From NCBI RefSeq assembly GCF_029906645.1, contig NZ_JARYGZ010000001.1, positions 496,001 through 560,000 on the forward strand: a DNA stretch of 64,000 bases, read 5' to 3'. Below the pieces are notes generated by a model. The model ran no database searches. It saw only the letters and a list, made by a program, of their open reading frames with translations, and had not been told where the DNA came from. Position numbers and translations under genes: made by a program. This DNA comes from Sphingomonas oryzagri. Lineage in GTDB: Bacteria > Pseudomonadota > Alphaproteobacteria > Sphingomonadales > Sphingomonadaceae. Below are positions 40,247 to 49,256 of this stretch, one piece after another (position 1 is the first letter of the stretch; each line of letters begins with the position of its first letter).

Positions 40247-40878
40247 GCCTGCTGGCCGCCCGCCTGCTGATGCGGCTGGCGACCTGCTGTCTCGGCCGTG
40301 ATCGGCGCGAGTGGGCGTGGGCGATGGAAGCGGAGTTCGAGGCGGCGGTGGAGGACGGCCGGCCGCTGGCCTTCGCGCTCGGCTGCTTCGCGGGGGCCTG
40401 CCGCGAAATTCCGGTGCAGCCGGAGGGGCGCTTCGCGCTCGCCAGTCATGCGGTGGCGATCGGTCTGCTGATCCCGGTCGCGGCTTTGCTGATGTCCGGG
40501 CCGCTCTTCGGGGTCTCGCTGCTGCACGGCGGGCCTGCCTCGATCCATGAGATGATGGGCAGTCGTGGCGGGGAGATGCTGCTCAACGTTTCCACTCGCA
40601 ACGCCGCGCCTGCGCTGGTGCTGCTCGTCCTCGCGCTCACCGCCGGGCATCTCTCGCTCGCGTGGGCGATGCTGGATCGGGACTGGAACCGGGTGGCGTT
40701 CCTCGCGCGGCTGAACGCGGCGGCGACGTTGACATTGGTGATCGTGGGCAGCGTGCTGTTTCTCGACGAGGACTGGATCGTCCCGCCGATCGCCGGGCTG
40801 GCCGTGCAGCTGACGACGGTCATCTGTCTGATGTGGTGGAACGGTCGGATACGGAACGCCCTCGCGCCGGCGATCTAG
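40243..40878 (+). CDS. Membrane protein paired with the PadR regulator
   Basis: A 211-residue protein with four predicted helices and a conserved-looking cytoplasmic start, GRDRREWAWAMEAEFEAA, a motif often found in proteins encoded directly after PadR regulators. It overlaps the regulator by four bases. The partner role is inferred from gene order: PadR-linked membrane proteins may act as sensors or sequester the regulator, but I know of no firm proof for this subgroup. Confidence 0.7.
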   Translation: MSLLAARLLMRLATCCLGRDRREWAWAMEAEFEAAVEDGRPLAFALGCFAGACREIPVQPEGRFALASHAVAIGLLIPVAALLMSGPLFGVSLLHGGPASIHEMMGSRGGEMLLNVSTRNAAPALVLLVLALTAGHLSLAWAMLDRDWNRVAFLARLNAAATLTLVIVGSVLFLDEDWIVPPIAGLAVQLTTVICLMWWNGRIRNALAPAI

Positions 40879-40943
40879 GCGCGACGAAAGATCTTCACTG
40901 GAGACTGAGGATGGGGAGCCGTTTGCCCACGGGGGGCCGCGCG

Positions 40944-41429
40944 ATGCGTCGCGCGGTGCTGATGTCGATCGCCATCTGCGCGGGCGGCTGCACGCCGCAC
41001 CGGACGCCGCCGCCGAACCTCACCTTCGACGGCCTGCCGGTCAGCGGCACGCTCGCCTTCGCGAAGAGGAGCGGCTTCGTGAACTGCTTCGGCGATCCGA
41101 TCTCGATGCGCTGCCGCAAACCGGGAATCATGTTTCAGGGAAAAGGGCCATATGAAGCCGCCGTCGATCTGGTCGGCGGGGACGGCAATGGCGGCTTCGA
41201 TCACCTCATCCTGTGGAGCGAGGACGACCAGATGGCGGTGCAGGATGTCGGCGACGCGCTGGAGCGCACAGGCTGGACGGTCTGCTTCACCGGCCACGAC
41301 AATGTCGGCGATCAGGAGATCTACACGCGGGCGGACAGGCGGCTCACCGTCTCGATCGATATCAGCTACTGGGCGATGCGGCGCCTGAGGCTCTTCCCGC
41401 AATGGCAGAAGCCCAAGCCCGCCTGCTGA
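40944..41429 (+). CDS. Hypothetical exported or lipoprotein
   Basis: About 161 residues. The N-terminus MRRAVLMSIAICAGGCTPHR has a signal peptide ending in AGGC, a possible though weak lipobox. The mature part contains three more Cys and the ending WAMRRLRLFPQWQKP. An in-frame ATG at 40911 preceded by GAGACTGAGG is an alternative start that would add 11 residues. No family is recognised. It lies between the PadR pair and the convergent gyrA. Confidence 0.65.
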   Translation: MRRAVLMSIAICAGGCTPHRTPPPNLTFDGLPVSGTLAFAKRSGFVNCFGDPISMRCRKPGIMFQGKGPYEAAVDLVGGDGNGGFDHLILWSEDDQMAVQDVGDALERTGWTVCFTGHDNVGDQEIYTRADRRLTVSIDISYWAMRRLRLFPQWQKPKPAC

Positions 41430-41466
41430 ACAAGCCGGGGGCGGCCGGGCCGCCCCCGCTCACGGT

Positions 41467-44259
41467 TCAGCTTTCGCTGCCGTCCGCCAGATCCTCGCCG
41501 GTGTCGCCGTCGACCTGCGGATCGGTGGCGGGGGCCACGGCCTCGTCGCCGAGATCGGCCTCCGCCTCGTCCTCGCTCTCCTCGATCCGCGCTGCCGAGA
41601 CGACATGCTCGTCGTCCGCCACGCGGAACAGGATCACACCGGACGAGCCGCGCCCGATCACGCGGGTGTCGCCCACCGACATACGGATCAGCTTCGCCTG
41701 ATCGGTGACGAGCATCAGCTGCTCGCCATTGTGCGCCGGGAAGCTGGCGACGACCGGGCCGTTGCGCTTCAGATTGTCGATGTTGGTGATGCCCTGACCA
41801 CCGCGACCGATGCGGCGATATTCGTAAGCCGAGGAGCGCTTGCCGTAGCCGTTGGCGCACACCGTCATCACGAACTCTTCGGCATCCGCCATCGCCTGCA
41901 TCGTGGCGGCGTCGAGCGTCGGCTCGGCTTCATTCTCCTTCCACGGCGCGGCGCGGAGATAGGCCTCGCGCGTCTCCGTGTCCTTGTCCCATTCGGTGCC
42001 GCGCAGGATCGACAGCGAGATCACCTCGTCGTCGCCGAGCAGCTTCGCGCCGCGTACGCCGGCCGACGTACGGCTCTGGAATTCGCGCACGTCGGTCGCG
42101 CGGAAGCGGATCGCCTTGCCGTTGCGGGTGGCGAGGAAGACGTCGTCATCCTCGGTCAGCAGCGTCACGCCGATCAGCCGATCGCTGGTCGTCTCGGCCG
42201 CATCATCGTCACCGTCGCTCTCGGAGAAGCGCATCGCGATCTTGCCGGCGGTGGGGATGCGGGTGAACTGGTCCATGCTGTTGCGACGGACGAGGCCCTT
42301 GGCGGTAGCGAACATGATGTGGAGGTTGCCCCATTCCTCCTCATTTTCGGGCAGCGGCAGGACGGTGGAGATGGTCTCACCCTCGGCCAGCGGGAGGAGG
42401 TTCACCATCGGCCGACCGCGCGCCTGCGGGGCGCCTTCGGGCAGCTTCCAGACCTTCTTGCGATAGACCTTGCCGGCGGTCGAGAAGAACAGCACCGGCG
42501 TGTGCGTCGAGGTGACGAACAGCTTGGTGATCGCATCCTCGTCCTTGGTCGCCATGCCGGAGCGGCCCTTGCCGCCCTTGGCCTGCGTGCGGAAGGCATC
42601 GAGCGGGGTGCGCTTGATATAGCCGCCGTGCGTGACGGTGACGACCATGTCCTCACGCTCGATGAGGTCTTCGTCCTCGATGTCGTCGCCGGCGGGCATC
42701 AGCGTGGACTTGCGCGGCGTGGCGAAGGCGGCTGAGACCGCGTCCAGCTCCTCGACCAGCACCTCGTAGAGGCGCACGCGATCGGACAGGATACGCAGCA
42801 GCTCACCGATCGAATCCGCAAGCTCCTTCAACTCGTCGCCGATCTCGTCGCGGCCGAGCGCGGTCAGGCGGTGCAGGCGCAGATCGAGGATCGCGCGGAC
42901 CTGCGCGTCGGAAAGCACGTAGGTATCGCCCTCGATGGTCTTCTCGACCGCCTCGACCAGCGCGATGTACGGCGCGATCTCGCCGATCGGCCATTCGCGC
43001 GCGAGCAGCGCGGCGCGCGCCTCGGCGGGCGAGCCGGAGCCCCGGATGATCCGCACCACCTCGTCGAGGTTCGACACCGCGACGACGAGGCCGAGCAACA
43101 GGTGCGCGCGCTCGCGGGCCTTGAGCAGCTCGAACTTCGAGCGGCGGGTGATCACCTGCTCGCGGAACTGAACGAAGGCCTGGATGATGTCGCGCAGGCC
43201 GAGCAACTCCGGGCGGCCGCCACGGATCGCCAGCATGTTCGCCGGGAAGCTGGTCTGCGCCGGGGTGTGGCGCCACAGCTGGTTCAGCACTACCTCGGCG
43301 GTTGCGTCGCGCTTCAGATCGATGACGATGCGGACGCCTTCGCGGTTCGATTCGTCGCGAATGTCCGAGACGCCTTCGATCCGCTTTTCCTTGGCGGCCT
43401 CGGCGATCTTCTCGACAAGCCCGGACTTGCCGACCTGATAGGGGATTTCGGTCAGCACGATCGAGGTGCGGTCCCGCTTGGTCTCGACCTCGTGGCGCGA
43501 GCGCATAATGATCGAGCCGCGCCCGGTGTTGTAGGCGTTGCGCGCGCCGCCCTGGCCGAGGATGAGCGCGCCGGTCGGGAAGTCCGGCGCCGGCACGATT
43601 TCCATCAGCTCCTCGGTGGTGACGAGGGTGCCGCCATGGACCTCCTTGTCGATGTAGAGCTTGCAGGCGGCGATCACCTCGCCGAGATTGTGCGGCGGCA
43701 CGTTGGTCGCCATGCCGACGGCGATGCCGCCGGCACCGTTGACCAGCAGGTTCGGGAAGCGTGCCGGGAGCACCGTTGGCTCGTCGCGCGAACCGTCATA
43801 GTTCGGCTGGAAGTCGACGGTATCCTTGTCCCAGTCCTCCAGCAGCGTCATCGCCACCTTGGCGAGACGCGCCTCGGTGTAGCGCATCGAGGCGGGCGGG
43901 TCGGGATCCATCGATCCGAAATTGCCCTGGCCGTCGATCAGCGGCACGCGCATCGACCAGTCCTGCGCCAGACGTGCCAGCGCATCGTAGATCGCGGCGT
44001 CGCCATGCGGGTGGTAGTTGCCCATCACGTCGCCGACGATCTTGGCGGACTTGCGGTATGGCCGGCCGGGGACGAAGCCGCCTTCCTGGCTGGCGTAGAG
44101 GATGCGGCGGTGGACCGGCTTCAGGCCGTCCCGCACGTCGGGCAGCGCGCGGCTGACGATCACCGACATCGCATAGTCGAGATAGCTCGACTTCATCTCG
44201 TCGACGATGGAGACGGGGGAAATGTCCGAAGGTTCGATGGTCGGCGGGGCGCTGGCCAA
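41467..44259 (-). CDS. gyrA: DNA gyrase subunit A
   Basis: Breaks and rejoins DNA to introduce negative supercoils, with GyrB. The 930-residue protein has the winged-helix/tower core with the active-site Tyr127 in [11 protein letters not shown], and the C-terminal beta-pinwheel with the GyrA box QAKGGKG. At the quinolone site ([17 protein letters not shown]) Ala88 replaces the E. coli Ser83 and Asp92 equals Asp87. An acidic C-terminal tail ends the protein. The best start is TTG at 44259, with GGAAAG nine bases before it. It is longer than E. coli GyrA by about 55 residues. Confidence 0.97.
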   Translation of the reverse strand: MASAPPTIEPSDISPVSIVDEMKSSYLDYAMSVIVSRALPDVRDGLKPVHRRILYASQEGGFVPGRPYRKSAKIVGDVMGNYHPHGDAAIYDALARLAQDWSMRVPLIDGQGNFGSMDPDPPASMRYTEARLAKVAMTLLEDWDKDTVDFQPNYDGSRDEPTVLPARFPNLLVNGAGGIAVGMATNVPPHNLGEVIAACKLYIDKEVHGGTLVTTEELMEIVPAPDFPTGALILGQGGARNAYNTGRGSIIMRSRHEVETKRDRTSIVLTEIPYQVGKSGLVEKIAEAAKEKRIEGVSDIRDESNREGVRIVIDLKRDATAEVVLNQLWRHTPAQTSFPANMLAIRGGRPELLGLRDIIQAFVQFREQVITRRSKFELLKARERAHLLLGLVVAVSNLDEVVRIIRGSGSPAEARAALLAREWPIGEIAPYIALVEAVEKTIEGDTYVLSDAQVRAILDLRLHRLTALGRDEIGDELKELADSIGELLRILSDRVRLYEVLVEELDAVSAAFATPRKSTLMPAGDDIEDEDLIEREDMVVTVTHGGYIKRTPLDAFRTQAKGGKGRSGMATKDEDAITKLFVTSTHTPVLFFSTAGKVYRKKVWKLPEGAPQARGRPMVNLLPLAEGETISTVLPLPENEEEWGNLHIMFATAKGLVRRNSMDQFTRIPTAGKIAMRFSESDGDDDAAETTSDRLIGVTLLTEDDDVFLATRNGKAIRFRATDVREFQSRTSAGVRGAKLLGDDEVISLSILRGTEWDKDTETREAYLRAAPWKENEAEPTLDAATMQAMADAEEFVMTVCANGYGKRSSAYEYRRIGRGGQGITNIDNLKRNGPVVASFPAHNGEQLMLVTDQAKLIRMSVGDTRVIGRGSSGVILFRVADDEHVVSAARIEESEDEAEADLGDEAVAPATDPQVDGDTGEDLADGSES

Positions 44260-44412
44260 GGGGATGAGCTTTCCGGTTCTGTTATGGTCTGGAGCGCCCG
44301 GTGGGGCGCCTATCCGACCTCCCTAGACCAGCGCAGGGGCGGGCGCCAGCCCTACGCGTGCGCGCGTGCGCGAGGGCGCACGGAAAAAGCGGCCGGTGGA
44401 GGTTTGTTTGGA

Positions 44413-44534
44413 ATCCGCCCTTCGGCGGATCGCCGCACCAGCCCGCGCTGGCGAGGCGCGTGACTCGCCTGCGCCCACCCGGCCTCCCAACGGCAGTATT
44501 CTATGGGAGGCCGGGTGGGGGAGCGGGCTGGTGC
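44413..44534. repeat. Nested inverted repeats between gyrA and yaaA
   Basis: Three stems are perfect: ATCCGCC-CTTC-GGCGGAT (44413-44430); an outer pair GCACCAGCCCGC (44435-44446) with GCGGGCTGGTGC (44523-44534); and inside it a 16-base stem CCCACCCGGCCTCCCA (44474-44489) with its exact complement at 44504-44519. The result is a long structured RNA in either strand. No tRNA, rRNA or known riboswitch is recognised. The other part of 44260-44574 is the gyrA upstream region. Confidence 0.75.
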
Positions 44535-44540
44535 AGCCTC

Positions 44541-44564
44541 GAAATGCGCTCTTCCGCGCATTTC
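44541..44564 (-). terminator. Hairpin 3' of yaaA
   Basis: GAAATGCGC-TCTTCC-GCGCATTTC is a perfect nine-base stem that begins 10 bases beyond the yaaA stop on the minus strand. It fits a transcript end, although no U tract follows. Confidence 0.55.
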
Positions 44565-44574
44565 CAAAGGATAC

Positions 44575-45333
44575 TCAGCGCTTCACGAACAGCCAGCGGC
44601 GCTCGTCGGAGCCGGACGCTTCGAAGGCATAGCCGTCGCTGTCGAAGCCCTTGAGCGCGTCGGCGTCGGTCAGCCGGTGCTCGCAGATGTAGCGCGCCAT
44701 CATGCCGCGCGCCTTCTTGGCGCCGAAGCTGTTGAAGGTGAGGCCCCTGGACCGATCCTCCAGAAACTCGATGGTGAGGATCGTCGCGCCCTTCGGCGGA
44801 TGGCGGTCGATCGCTTCCCAATATTCCTTGCTGGCGAGGTTGACGATGGTGCCCGATCCCTCCGCCGCCAGATCGTCCGCCAGCAGAGCGGAGATGCGAT
44901 CCTTCCAGTGGCCGTAGAGATTGGTCGCGCGGCCCGGCGCCCAGCGTGTGCCCATCTCCAGCCGGTAAGGCCGGATCGCGTCGAGCGGGCGGAGCAGGCC
45001 GTAGAGGCCCGACAGGATGCGGACGTGATCCTGCGCGAAGTCGATCGCCGGCTCGTCCAGCGTGCGCGCCTCGAAGCCCGTGTAGACATCGCCGGCGAAG
45101 GCGAAGAGGGCGGGGCGCTCGGGCTGGTCGAGGAAGCCGCGATAGCGATCGATGTTGAGCTGGGCGAGCTTGTCCGAGATCGCCATGATCTCGCCGAGCT
45201 TCTTCTTCGACAGCTTCGCTGCGCGCGCCGCGATCGCCGCCGCCTCGTCCGCGAAGCGCGGCGCCGTGGCGGCGAGGTCCGGCAGGGGCTTGTCGAAGTC
45301 GAGCGTCTTGGCGGGAGAGAGCAGAGCGAGCAT
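44575..45333 (-). CDS. yaaA: Peroxide stress protein YaaA (DUF328)
   Basis: A 252-residue cytoplasmic protein of the UPF0246 family. Signature segments are MLALLSPAKTLDFDKPLP, YRGFLDQPERPALFAFAGDV, ILSGLYGLLRPLDAIRPYRL and FNSFGAKKARGMMARYI. E. coli YaaA binds DNA and lowers free iron under peroxide stress; that function is carried over by homology. It is 3' to a divergent secreted repeat protein and stands alone with its own hairpin. Confidence 0.94.
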   Translation of the reverse strand: MLALLSPAKTLDFDKPLPDLAATAPRFADEAAAIAARAAKLSKKKLGEIMAISDKLAQLNIDRYRGFLDQPERPALFAFAGDVYTGFEARTLDEPAIDFAQDHVRILSGLYGLLRPLDAIRPYRLEMGTRWAPGRATNLYGHWKDRISALLADDLAAEGSGTIVNLASKEYWEAIDRHPPKGATILTIEFLEDRSRGLTFNSFGAKKARGMMARYICEHRLTDADALKGFDSDGYAFEASGSDERRWLFVKR

Positions 45334-45517
45334 CGTCGCCGCCTAGACGCAGAGCGCGACGTCATGCAACCGCCGCGTTCAATGCGTGTTCAGCCCTCGG
45401 GCGCCAGTGTTTCAGGTGGTCCAGAGCTTGAACAGGGACTTGGCTTGAACAGAAACGGGGCAGGGGTTAGCACCCTTGCCCGCGGCGCACCCCTCGGTGC
45501 CGACAGAGGAGAGTTTC

Positions 45518-46807
45518 ATGAAGTTCGTATCGACGACGGCGCTCACGCTGGCCCTCGCGCTCGGCGCGGTGGCGGTGACGGGCGCGACGCCCGCAGCCGC
45601 CAAGAAGAAGGACGATGCCGCCGACGCATCGAAGCCCAAATTCTCCGATGCCTTCCGTCAGGCCGCGCAGCCCGCGCAGAAGGCGGTGGAGGCGAAGGAC
45701 TGGGCGACCGCCAAGACCGCGCTCGCTGCGGCGCAGGCCGCGGCATCGACGCCGGACGACAAGTATCAGGCCGGCATCATGGCCGTGATCGTGGCGCAGA
45801 ACACCAACGATCAGGCCGCGCTCGGGCCGGCGATCGACCAGGTGCTGGCGAGCGGCAAGGCTCCGCCGGAGCAGCAGATCCAGCTCTACACCGCACAGGC
45901 GCAGACCGCGTTCAACGCCGGCAAGCTGGATGTTGCGGACAAGGGCTTCACCCAGGTCAACACGCTGAAGCCGAACGATCCGGAAATCCTGATCTCGCTC
46001 GCCGCCGTGAAATCGCGCGAGAACCAGACGCCGGCGGCCCTGCAATATACCGATCAGGCGATCGCCGCGCAGAAGGCGACCGGCCAGCCGGTGGACGAGG
46101 ATTGGTATCGCCGCGCTCTCGCCATCGCCTATGACGGCAAGCAGCCGGCGGGCGTGGTGAAATACGGCCAGCAGCTCGTCGATGCCTATCCGCGTGCCGA
46201 CATCTGGCGGATTTCTCTGCAGACCTATCGCGAGACCAGCCAGCTCGACCCGCAGGTCGATCTCGATACCCTGCGCCTGATGCGCGCCACCAATTCGCTG
46301 GCCGGCGAGCGCGACTATTACGAATATGCCAACACCGCTCTCAACAAGGGTTTCCCCGGTGAGGCGAAGGCGGTGATCGATCAGGGCATGAGCTCGAACA
46401 TGATCGACAACAAGGCGCTCGCCACCAGCAAGGCGCTCGCCGAGATCAAGTCGATCGCCGGCCCGAAGGTCGCCGCCGACAAGGCGGATCTGCCCAATGC
46501 CGACAAGAAGGCGCGGGCCGCCGCGAACGGCAATCTCGCCTATCAGACGGCGGACGCCTATCTCGGCTACGGCATGTATCCGCAGGCCATCGATCTCTAC
46601 AAGGTCGCGCTCCAGAAGGGCGGCGTGGATGCGAATGTCGTGAACCTGCACATGGGCGAGGCCCAGGCGCAGGGCGCGGACAAGGCCGGTGCGGCGGCGA
46701 CGCTCGCCAAGGTGACCGGGCCGAGCCAGACGATCGCGCAATATTGGGCGATCTACGCCAACAAGGGCTCGGCCCCCGCAGCGCCGTCGCAGCCGGCCGC
46801 CAAGTAA
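45518..46807 (+). CDS. Secreted TPR-like repeat protein
   Basis: A 429-residue protein with a signal peptide (MKFVSTTALTLALALGAVAV up to AAA) and a mature part made of helix-turn-helix repeats, for example FNAGKLDVADKGFTQVNTLK and YGMYPQAIDLYKVALQKGG, which look like degenerate TPR units. Repeats of this type bind peptides or proteins in the periplasm. AGAGGAGAG precedes the ATG. A strong terminator follows. No specific partner is seen nearby. Confidence 0.8.
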   Translation: MKFVSTTALTLALALGAVAVTGATPAAAKKKDDAADASKPKFSDAFRQAAQPAQKAVEAKDWATAKTALAAAQAAASTPDDKYQAGIMAVIVAQNTNDQAALGPAIDQVLASGKAPPEQQIQLYTAQAQTAFNAGKLDVADKGFTQVNTLKPNDPEILISLAAVKSRENQTPAALQYTDQAIAAQKATGQPVDEDWYRRALAIAYDGKQPAGVVKYGQQLVDAYPRADIWRISLQTYRETSQLDPQVDLDTLRLMRATNSLAGERDYYEYANTALNKGFPGEAKAVIDQGMSSNMIDNKALATSKALAEIKSIAGPKVAADKADLPNADKKARAAANGNLAYQTADAYLGYGMYPQAIDLYKVALQKGGVDANVVNLHMGEAQAQGADKAGAAATLAKVTGPSQTIAQYWAIYANKGSAPAAPSQPAAK

Positions 46808-46832
46808 GGCGCGGGCCGACAGCGGAAACAGG

Positions 46833-46864
46833 CCGGCGCCGCTTCCTTCGGGAAGCGGCGCCGG
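46833..46864. terminator. Perfect 14-base hairpin with TTCG loop
   Basis: CCGGCGCCGCTTCC-TTCG-GGAAGCGGCGCCGG is perfect and lies 26 bases beyond the TPR-like gene stop, also beyond the stop of the convergent Lrp gene. It should end transcripts from both sides; only a short T-rich run follows. Confidence 0.85.
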
Positions 46865-46889
46865 TTCGCGTTTCGGGGCGTGCCGCGAT

Positions 46890-47372
46890 TCAGGGAGTGT
46901 CGACGGGCACGCCGGGCTGGTCCTTCGACGTGCGGATGGTCAGCGATGTCTTCACGCTGGCGACGTGCGGCGCGGTCGTCAGATGCGAGGTGAGGAAGCT
47001 CTGGAAGCTCTGCAGGTCGTGCGCGACGATCTTCAGGATGAAGTCGATCTCGCCGTTGAGCATGTGACATTCGCGGACTTCGGGGAGCGTCGCGACATGC
47101 GCCTCGAACCCGCGCAGATCCTCTTCCGCCTGGCTGCGCAGCGAGACGAGCGCGAAGACGGTGATGCCGTAACCCAGCGCCGCCGGGTTGAGTCGCGCAT
47201 GATAGCCGTTGATGACGCCCGCTTCCTCCAGCGAGCGGACCCGGCGCAGGCAGGGCGGCGCGGTCAGCCCGGCGCGGCGCGCCAGTTCCACGTTGGTGAT
47301 GCGGCCATCGTCCTGAAGCTCGGAAAGTATGGTTCGGTCGATCGAATCAAGCAATAAAGGTGAGGCCACCAC
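46890..47372 (-). CDS. Lrp/AsnC family transcriptional regulator
   Basis: A 160-residue regulator. The N-terminal helix-turn-helix is seen in LDSIDRTILSELQDDGRITN and ELARRAGLTAPPCLRRVRSL; a RAM ligand-binding domain follows (GYGITVFALVSLRSQ, MLNGEIDFILKIVAHDLQSF). It likely senses an amino acid. The start is GTG at 47372 (or GTG 47369) with AAAGGAAG before it. It is divergent from a histidine-kinase gene, but no regulated target is obvious. Confidence 0.93.
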   Translation of the reverse strand: MVASPLLLDSIDRTILSELQDDGRITNVELARRAGLTAPPCLRRVRSLEEAGVINGYHARLNPAALGYGITVFALVSLRSQAEEDLRGFEAHVATLPEVRECHMLNGEIDFILKIVAHDLQSFQSFLTSHLTTAPHVASVKTSLTIRTSKDQPGVPVDTP

Positions 47373-47540
47373 AAGGCTTCCTTTCTCGGTATGGCTCAGA
47401 CCTATAAGAATATTGCTGTGGAAGGCAATTGTCCCACTATGCGACGATGCGATAAAAGTCGCTTTGCCCCCCGGAAAAGGAACAGATAGTCAACCTTGAT
47501 CCGGCAGGAGGATCCGCTCGCCGGGTGCGTGGAGGAGTGC

Positions 47541-49253
47541 GTGCGGTTCGATGATATGCTTGCCACGGTGCTAGCCCGGCCGGCCGAAAGGCCGGTGGAC
47601 CGGGTCGCCCAGTGGCGGCAGCTGCTCGACCTGCTGGCGCAGCATCGGCCCGGCTCCGATCCCTCGCTCGCGCGGGAGGCGCTGGCGCGGCTGCAGGATC
47701 TGCGCCGCGACGTGCCGGTGACCATCCGCCGCGAGACGGCCTCCGCCTTCGCCGGCCGGCCCGTGCCGGCGCCACTGGTCGTATTTCTCGCCGCCGACGT
47801 CCCGGTCGTCACCAGCGCGATGCTCGGCCATGTCCGGCTGAGCGAGGCGGACTGGCTGGCGGTATTGCCGCGCCTGTCGCCGACCGGGCGGGGCGTGCTG
47901 CGTCATCGCCGTGATCTCGGTTTCCGTGTCGAGCGGGCGCTGGCGTCGTTCGGGCGCACCGACCTCGCGCTGCAGGGCGAGGGCCGCGCCGTCGGCGCCG
48001 GCGCGGCGGAACCCATCGTCGTTCCCGATCCCGAGCCTGCGTCCGTGGAGGATGTGCCTGCGACGATCGAGACGCCGGTGGAGCAGGCGCCACCCATATC
48101 CGTGCAGGCGCTGGAACATGGTGCGGGCGAGGGACAGATCCGCGCGATCATCGATCGCATCGCCGGCTTTCGCCAGCGTCGCGACGAGGCTCCAGTCGTC
48201 GGCGATGCCGAAGACCATCCGGACAGCTTCCGCTTCGAGACCGGCAGCGACGGCGTGATCCGCTGGGTGGAAGGCATCGCGCGGGGGCCGCTGATCGGCG
48301 AGACGATCGCGACGCCTGCCTCCGGCCCCGTCGGTGTCGATGCGCAGGCGCCGGGCGCCTTCCGCCGTCGCGCGCCCTTTCGTGACGCGCGGTTGATCGT
48401 CGCCGGCGGATCGGACGCGGCGGGCGAGTGGCGGATCGCGGGCGTGCCGATCTTCGCCGCCGACACCGGCCGCTTCCAGGGCTATCGCGGCACCGGTCGT
48501 CGCCCGCGCAGCGACGAGCGCGCCGAGCCTTCGCTCGGCCTCTATGGCTTCGGTCTCGATCCGGATTCGCTGCGCCAGCTGGTCCACGAACTGCGCACGC
48601 CGCTCAACGCGATCGGCGGCTTCGCCGAGATGATCCGCCGCCAGATGCGCGGGCCGGTTTCCACCGCCTATCGCGACCGCGCGCAGGCGATCGCAGAGCA
48701 GGCCGGGCGCCTGCTCGCGGCGGTCGACGATCTCGATGTCGCGGCGCGGCTGGAAACGCAGCGGCTTGATCTTCAGCGCGTCGAGGTCGATCTTGGCGCC
48801 ATGCTCGGTTCGATCTGTGGCAATCATGCGGACAACGCGCGCGGCCGCGGTGCCGACCTCCAGTGCGTCGCCGCGCCCGGCCTGCCGCCGGTGCAGGGCG
48901 ACCCCGCCGCGTTGAGGCGGATGCTCGGCCGGCTCGTCGCGGGTGCCAGCGCGCTGGCGGGTGAGGGCGAGACGATCCGCGCCGATCTCCGTCTCGCGCC
49001 GGAAGGCGGCCTCGCGCTCGCGGTGGATCGCCCGGCGCGGCTGGCCGGCATGGCCGAGGCGGCCCTGCTCGATCCGGGGTTCGGGCCGGATGGGGATGCG
49101 CCGGACGCGCCTCTGCTCGGTCTCGGCTTCTCGCTCCATCTCGTGCGCCGGCTCGCCGCGACCGCCGGCGGCACGCTGGCGATCGAGGCGGATCGCTTCC
49201 TGCTCCGCCTGCCGGCGGTCGCGTCGACAGGACATGCCGGGGCCGGTGGCTGA
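47541..49253 (+). CDS. PAS-type sensor histidine kinase with degraded catalytic domain
   Basis: About 570 residues. A long N-terminal region of unknown fold (Arg/Ala-rich) precedes a PAS-like segment (GSDGVIRWVEGIARGPLIG) and a HisKA domain with the phospho-acceptor motif LVHELRTPLNAIGGFAEMI. The ATPase part lacks a clear N-box Asn and the usual DxGxG loop; only LGLGFSLHLVRRLAATAGG fits the G2 box. It may not autophosphorylate. Starts at GTG 47541 (GGAG six bases before), ATG 47556 or upstream TTG 47496 are all possible. No response regulator is adjacent. Confidence 0.8.
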   Translation: MRFDDMLATVLARPAERPVDRVAQWRQLLDLLAQHRPGSDPSLAREALARLQDLRRDVPVTIRRETASAFAGRPVPAPLVVFLAADVPVVTSAMLGHVRLSEADWLAVLPRLSPTGRGVLRHRRDLGFRVERALASFGRTDLALQGEGRAVGAGAAEPIVVPDPEPASVEDVPATIETPVEQAPPISVQALEHGAGEGQIRAIIDRIAGFRQRRDEAPVVGDAEDHPDSFRFETGSDGVIRWVEGIARGPLIGETIATPASGPVGVDAQAPGAFRRRAPFRDARLIVAGGSDAAGEWRIAGVPIFAADTGRFQGYRGTGRRPRSDERAEPSLGLYGFGLDPDSLRQLVHELRTPLNAIGGFAEMIRRQMRGPVSTAYRDRAQAIAEQAGRLLAAVDDLDVAARLETQRLDLQRVEVDLGAMLGSICGNHADNARGRGADLQCVAAPGLPPVQGDPAALRRMLGRLVAGASALAGEGETIRADLRLAPEGGLALAVDRPARLAGMAEAALLDPGFGPDGDAPDAPLLGLGFSLHLVRRLAATAGGTLAIEADRFLLRLPAVASTGHAGAGG

Positions 49254-49256
49254 ACA

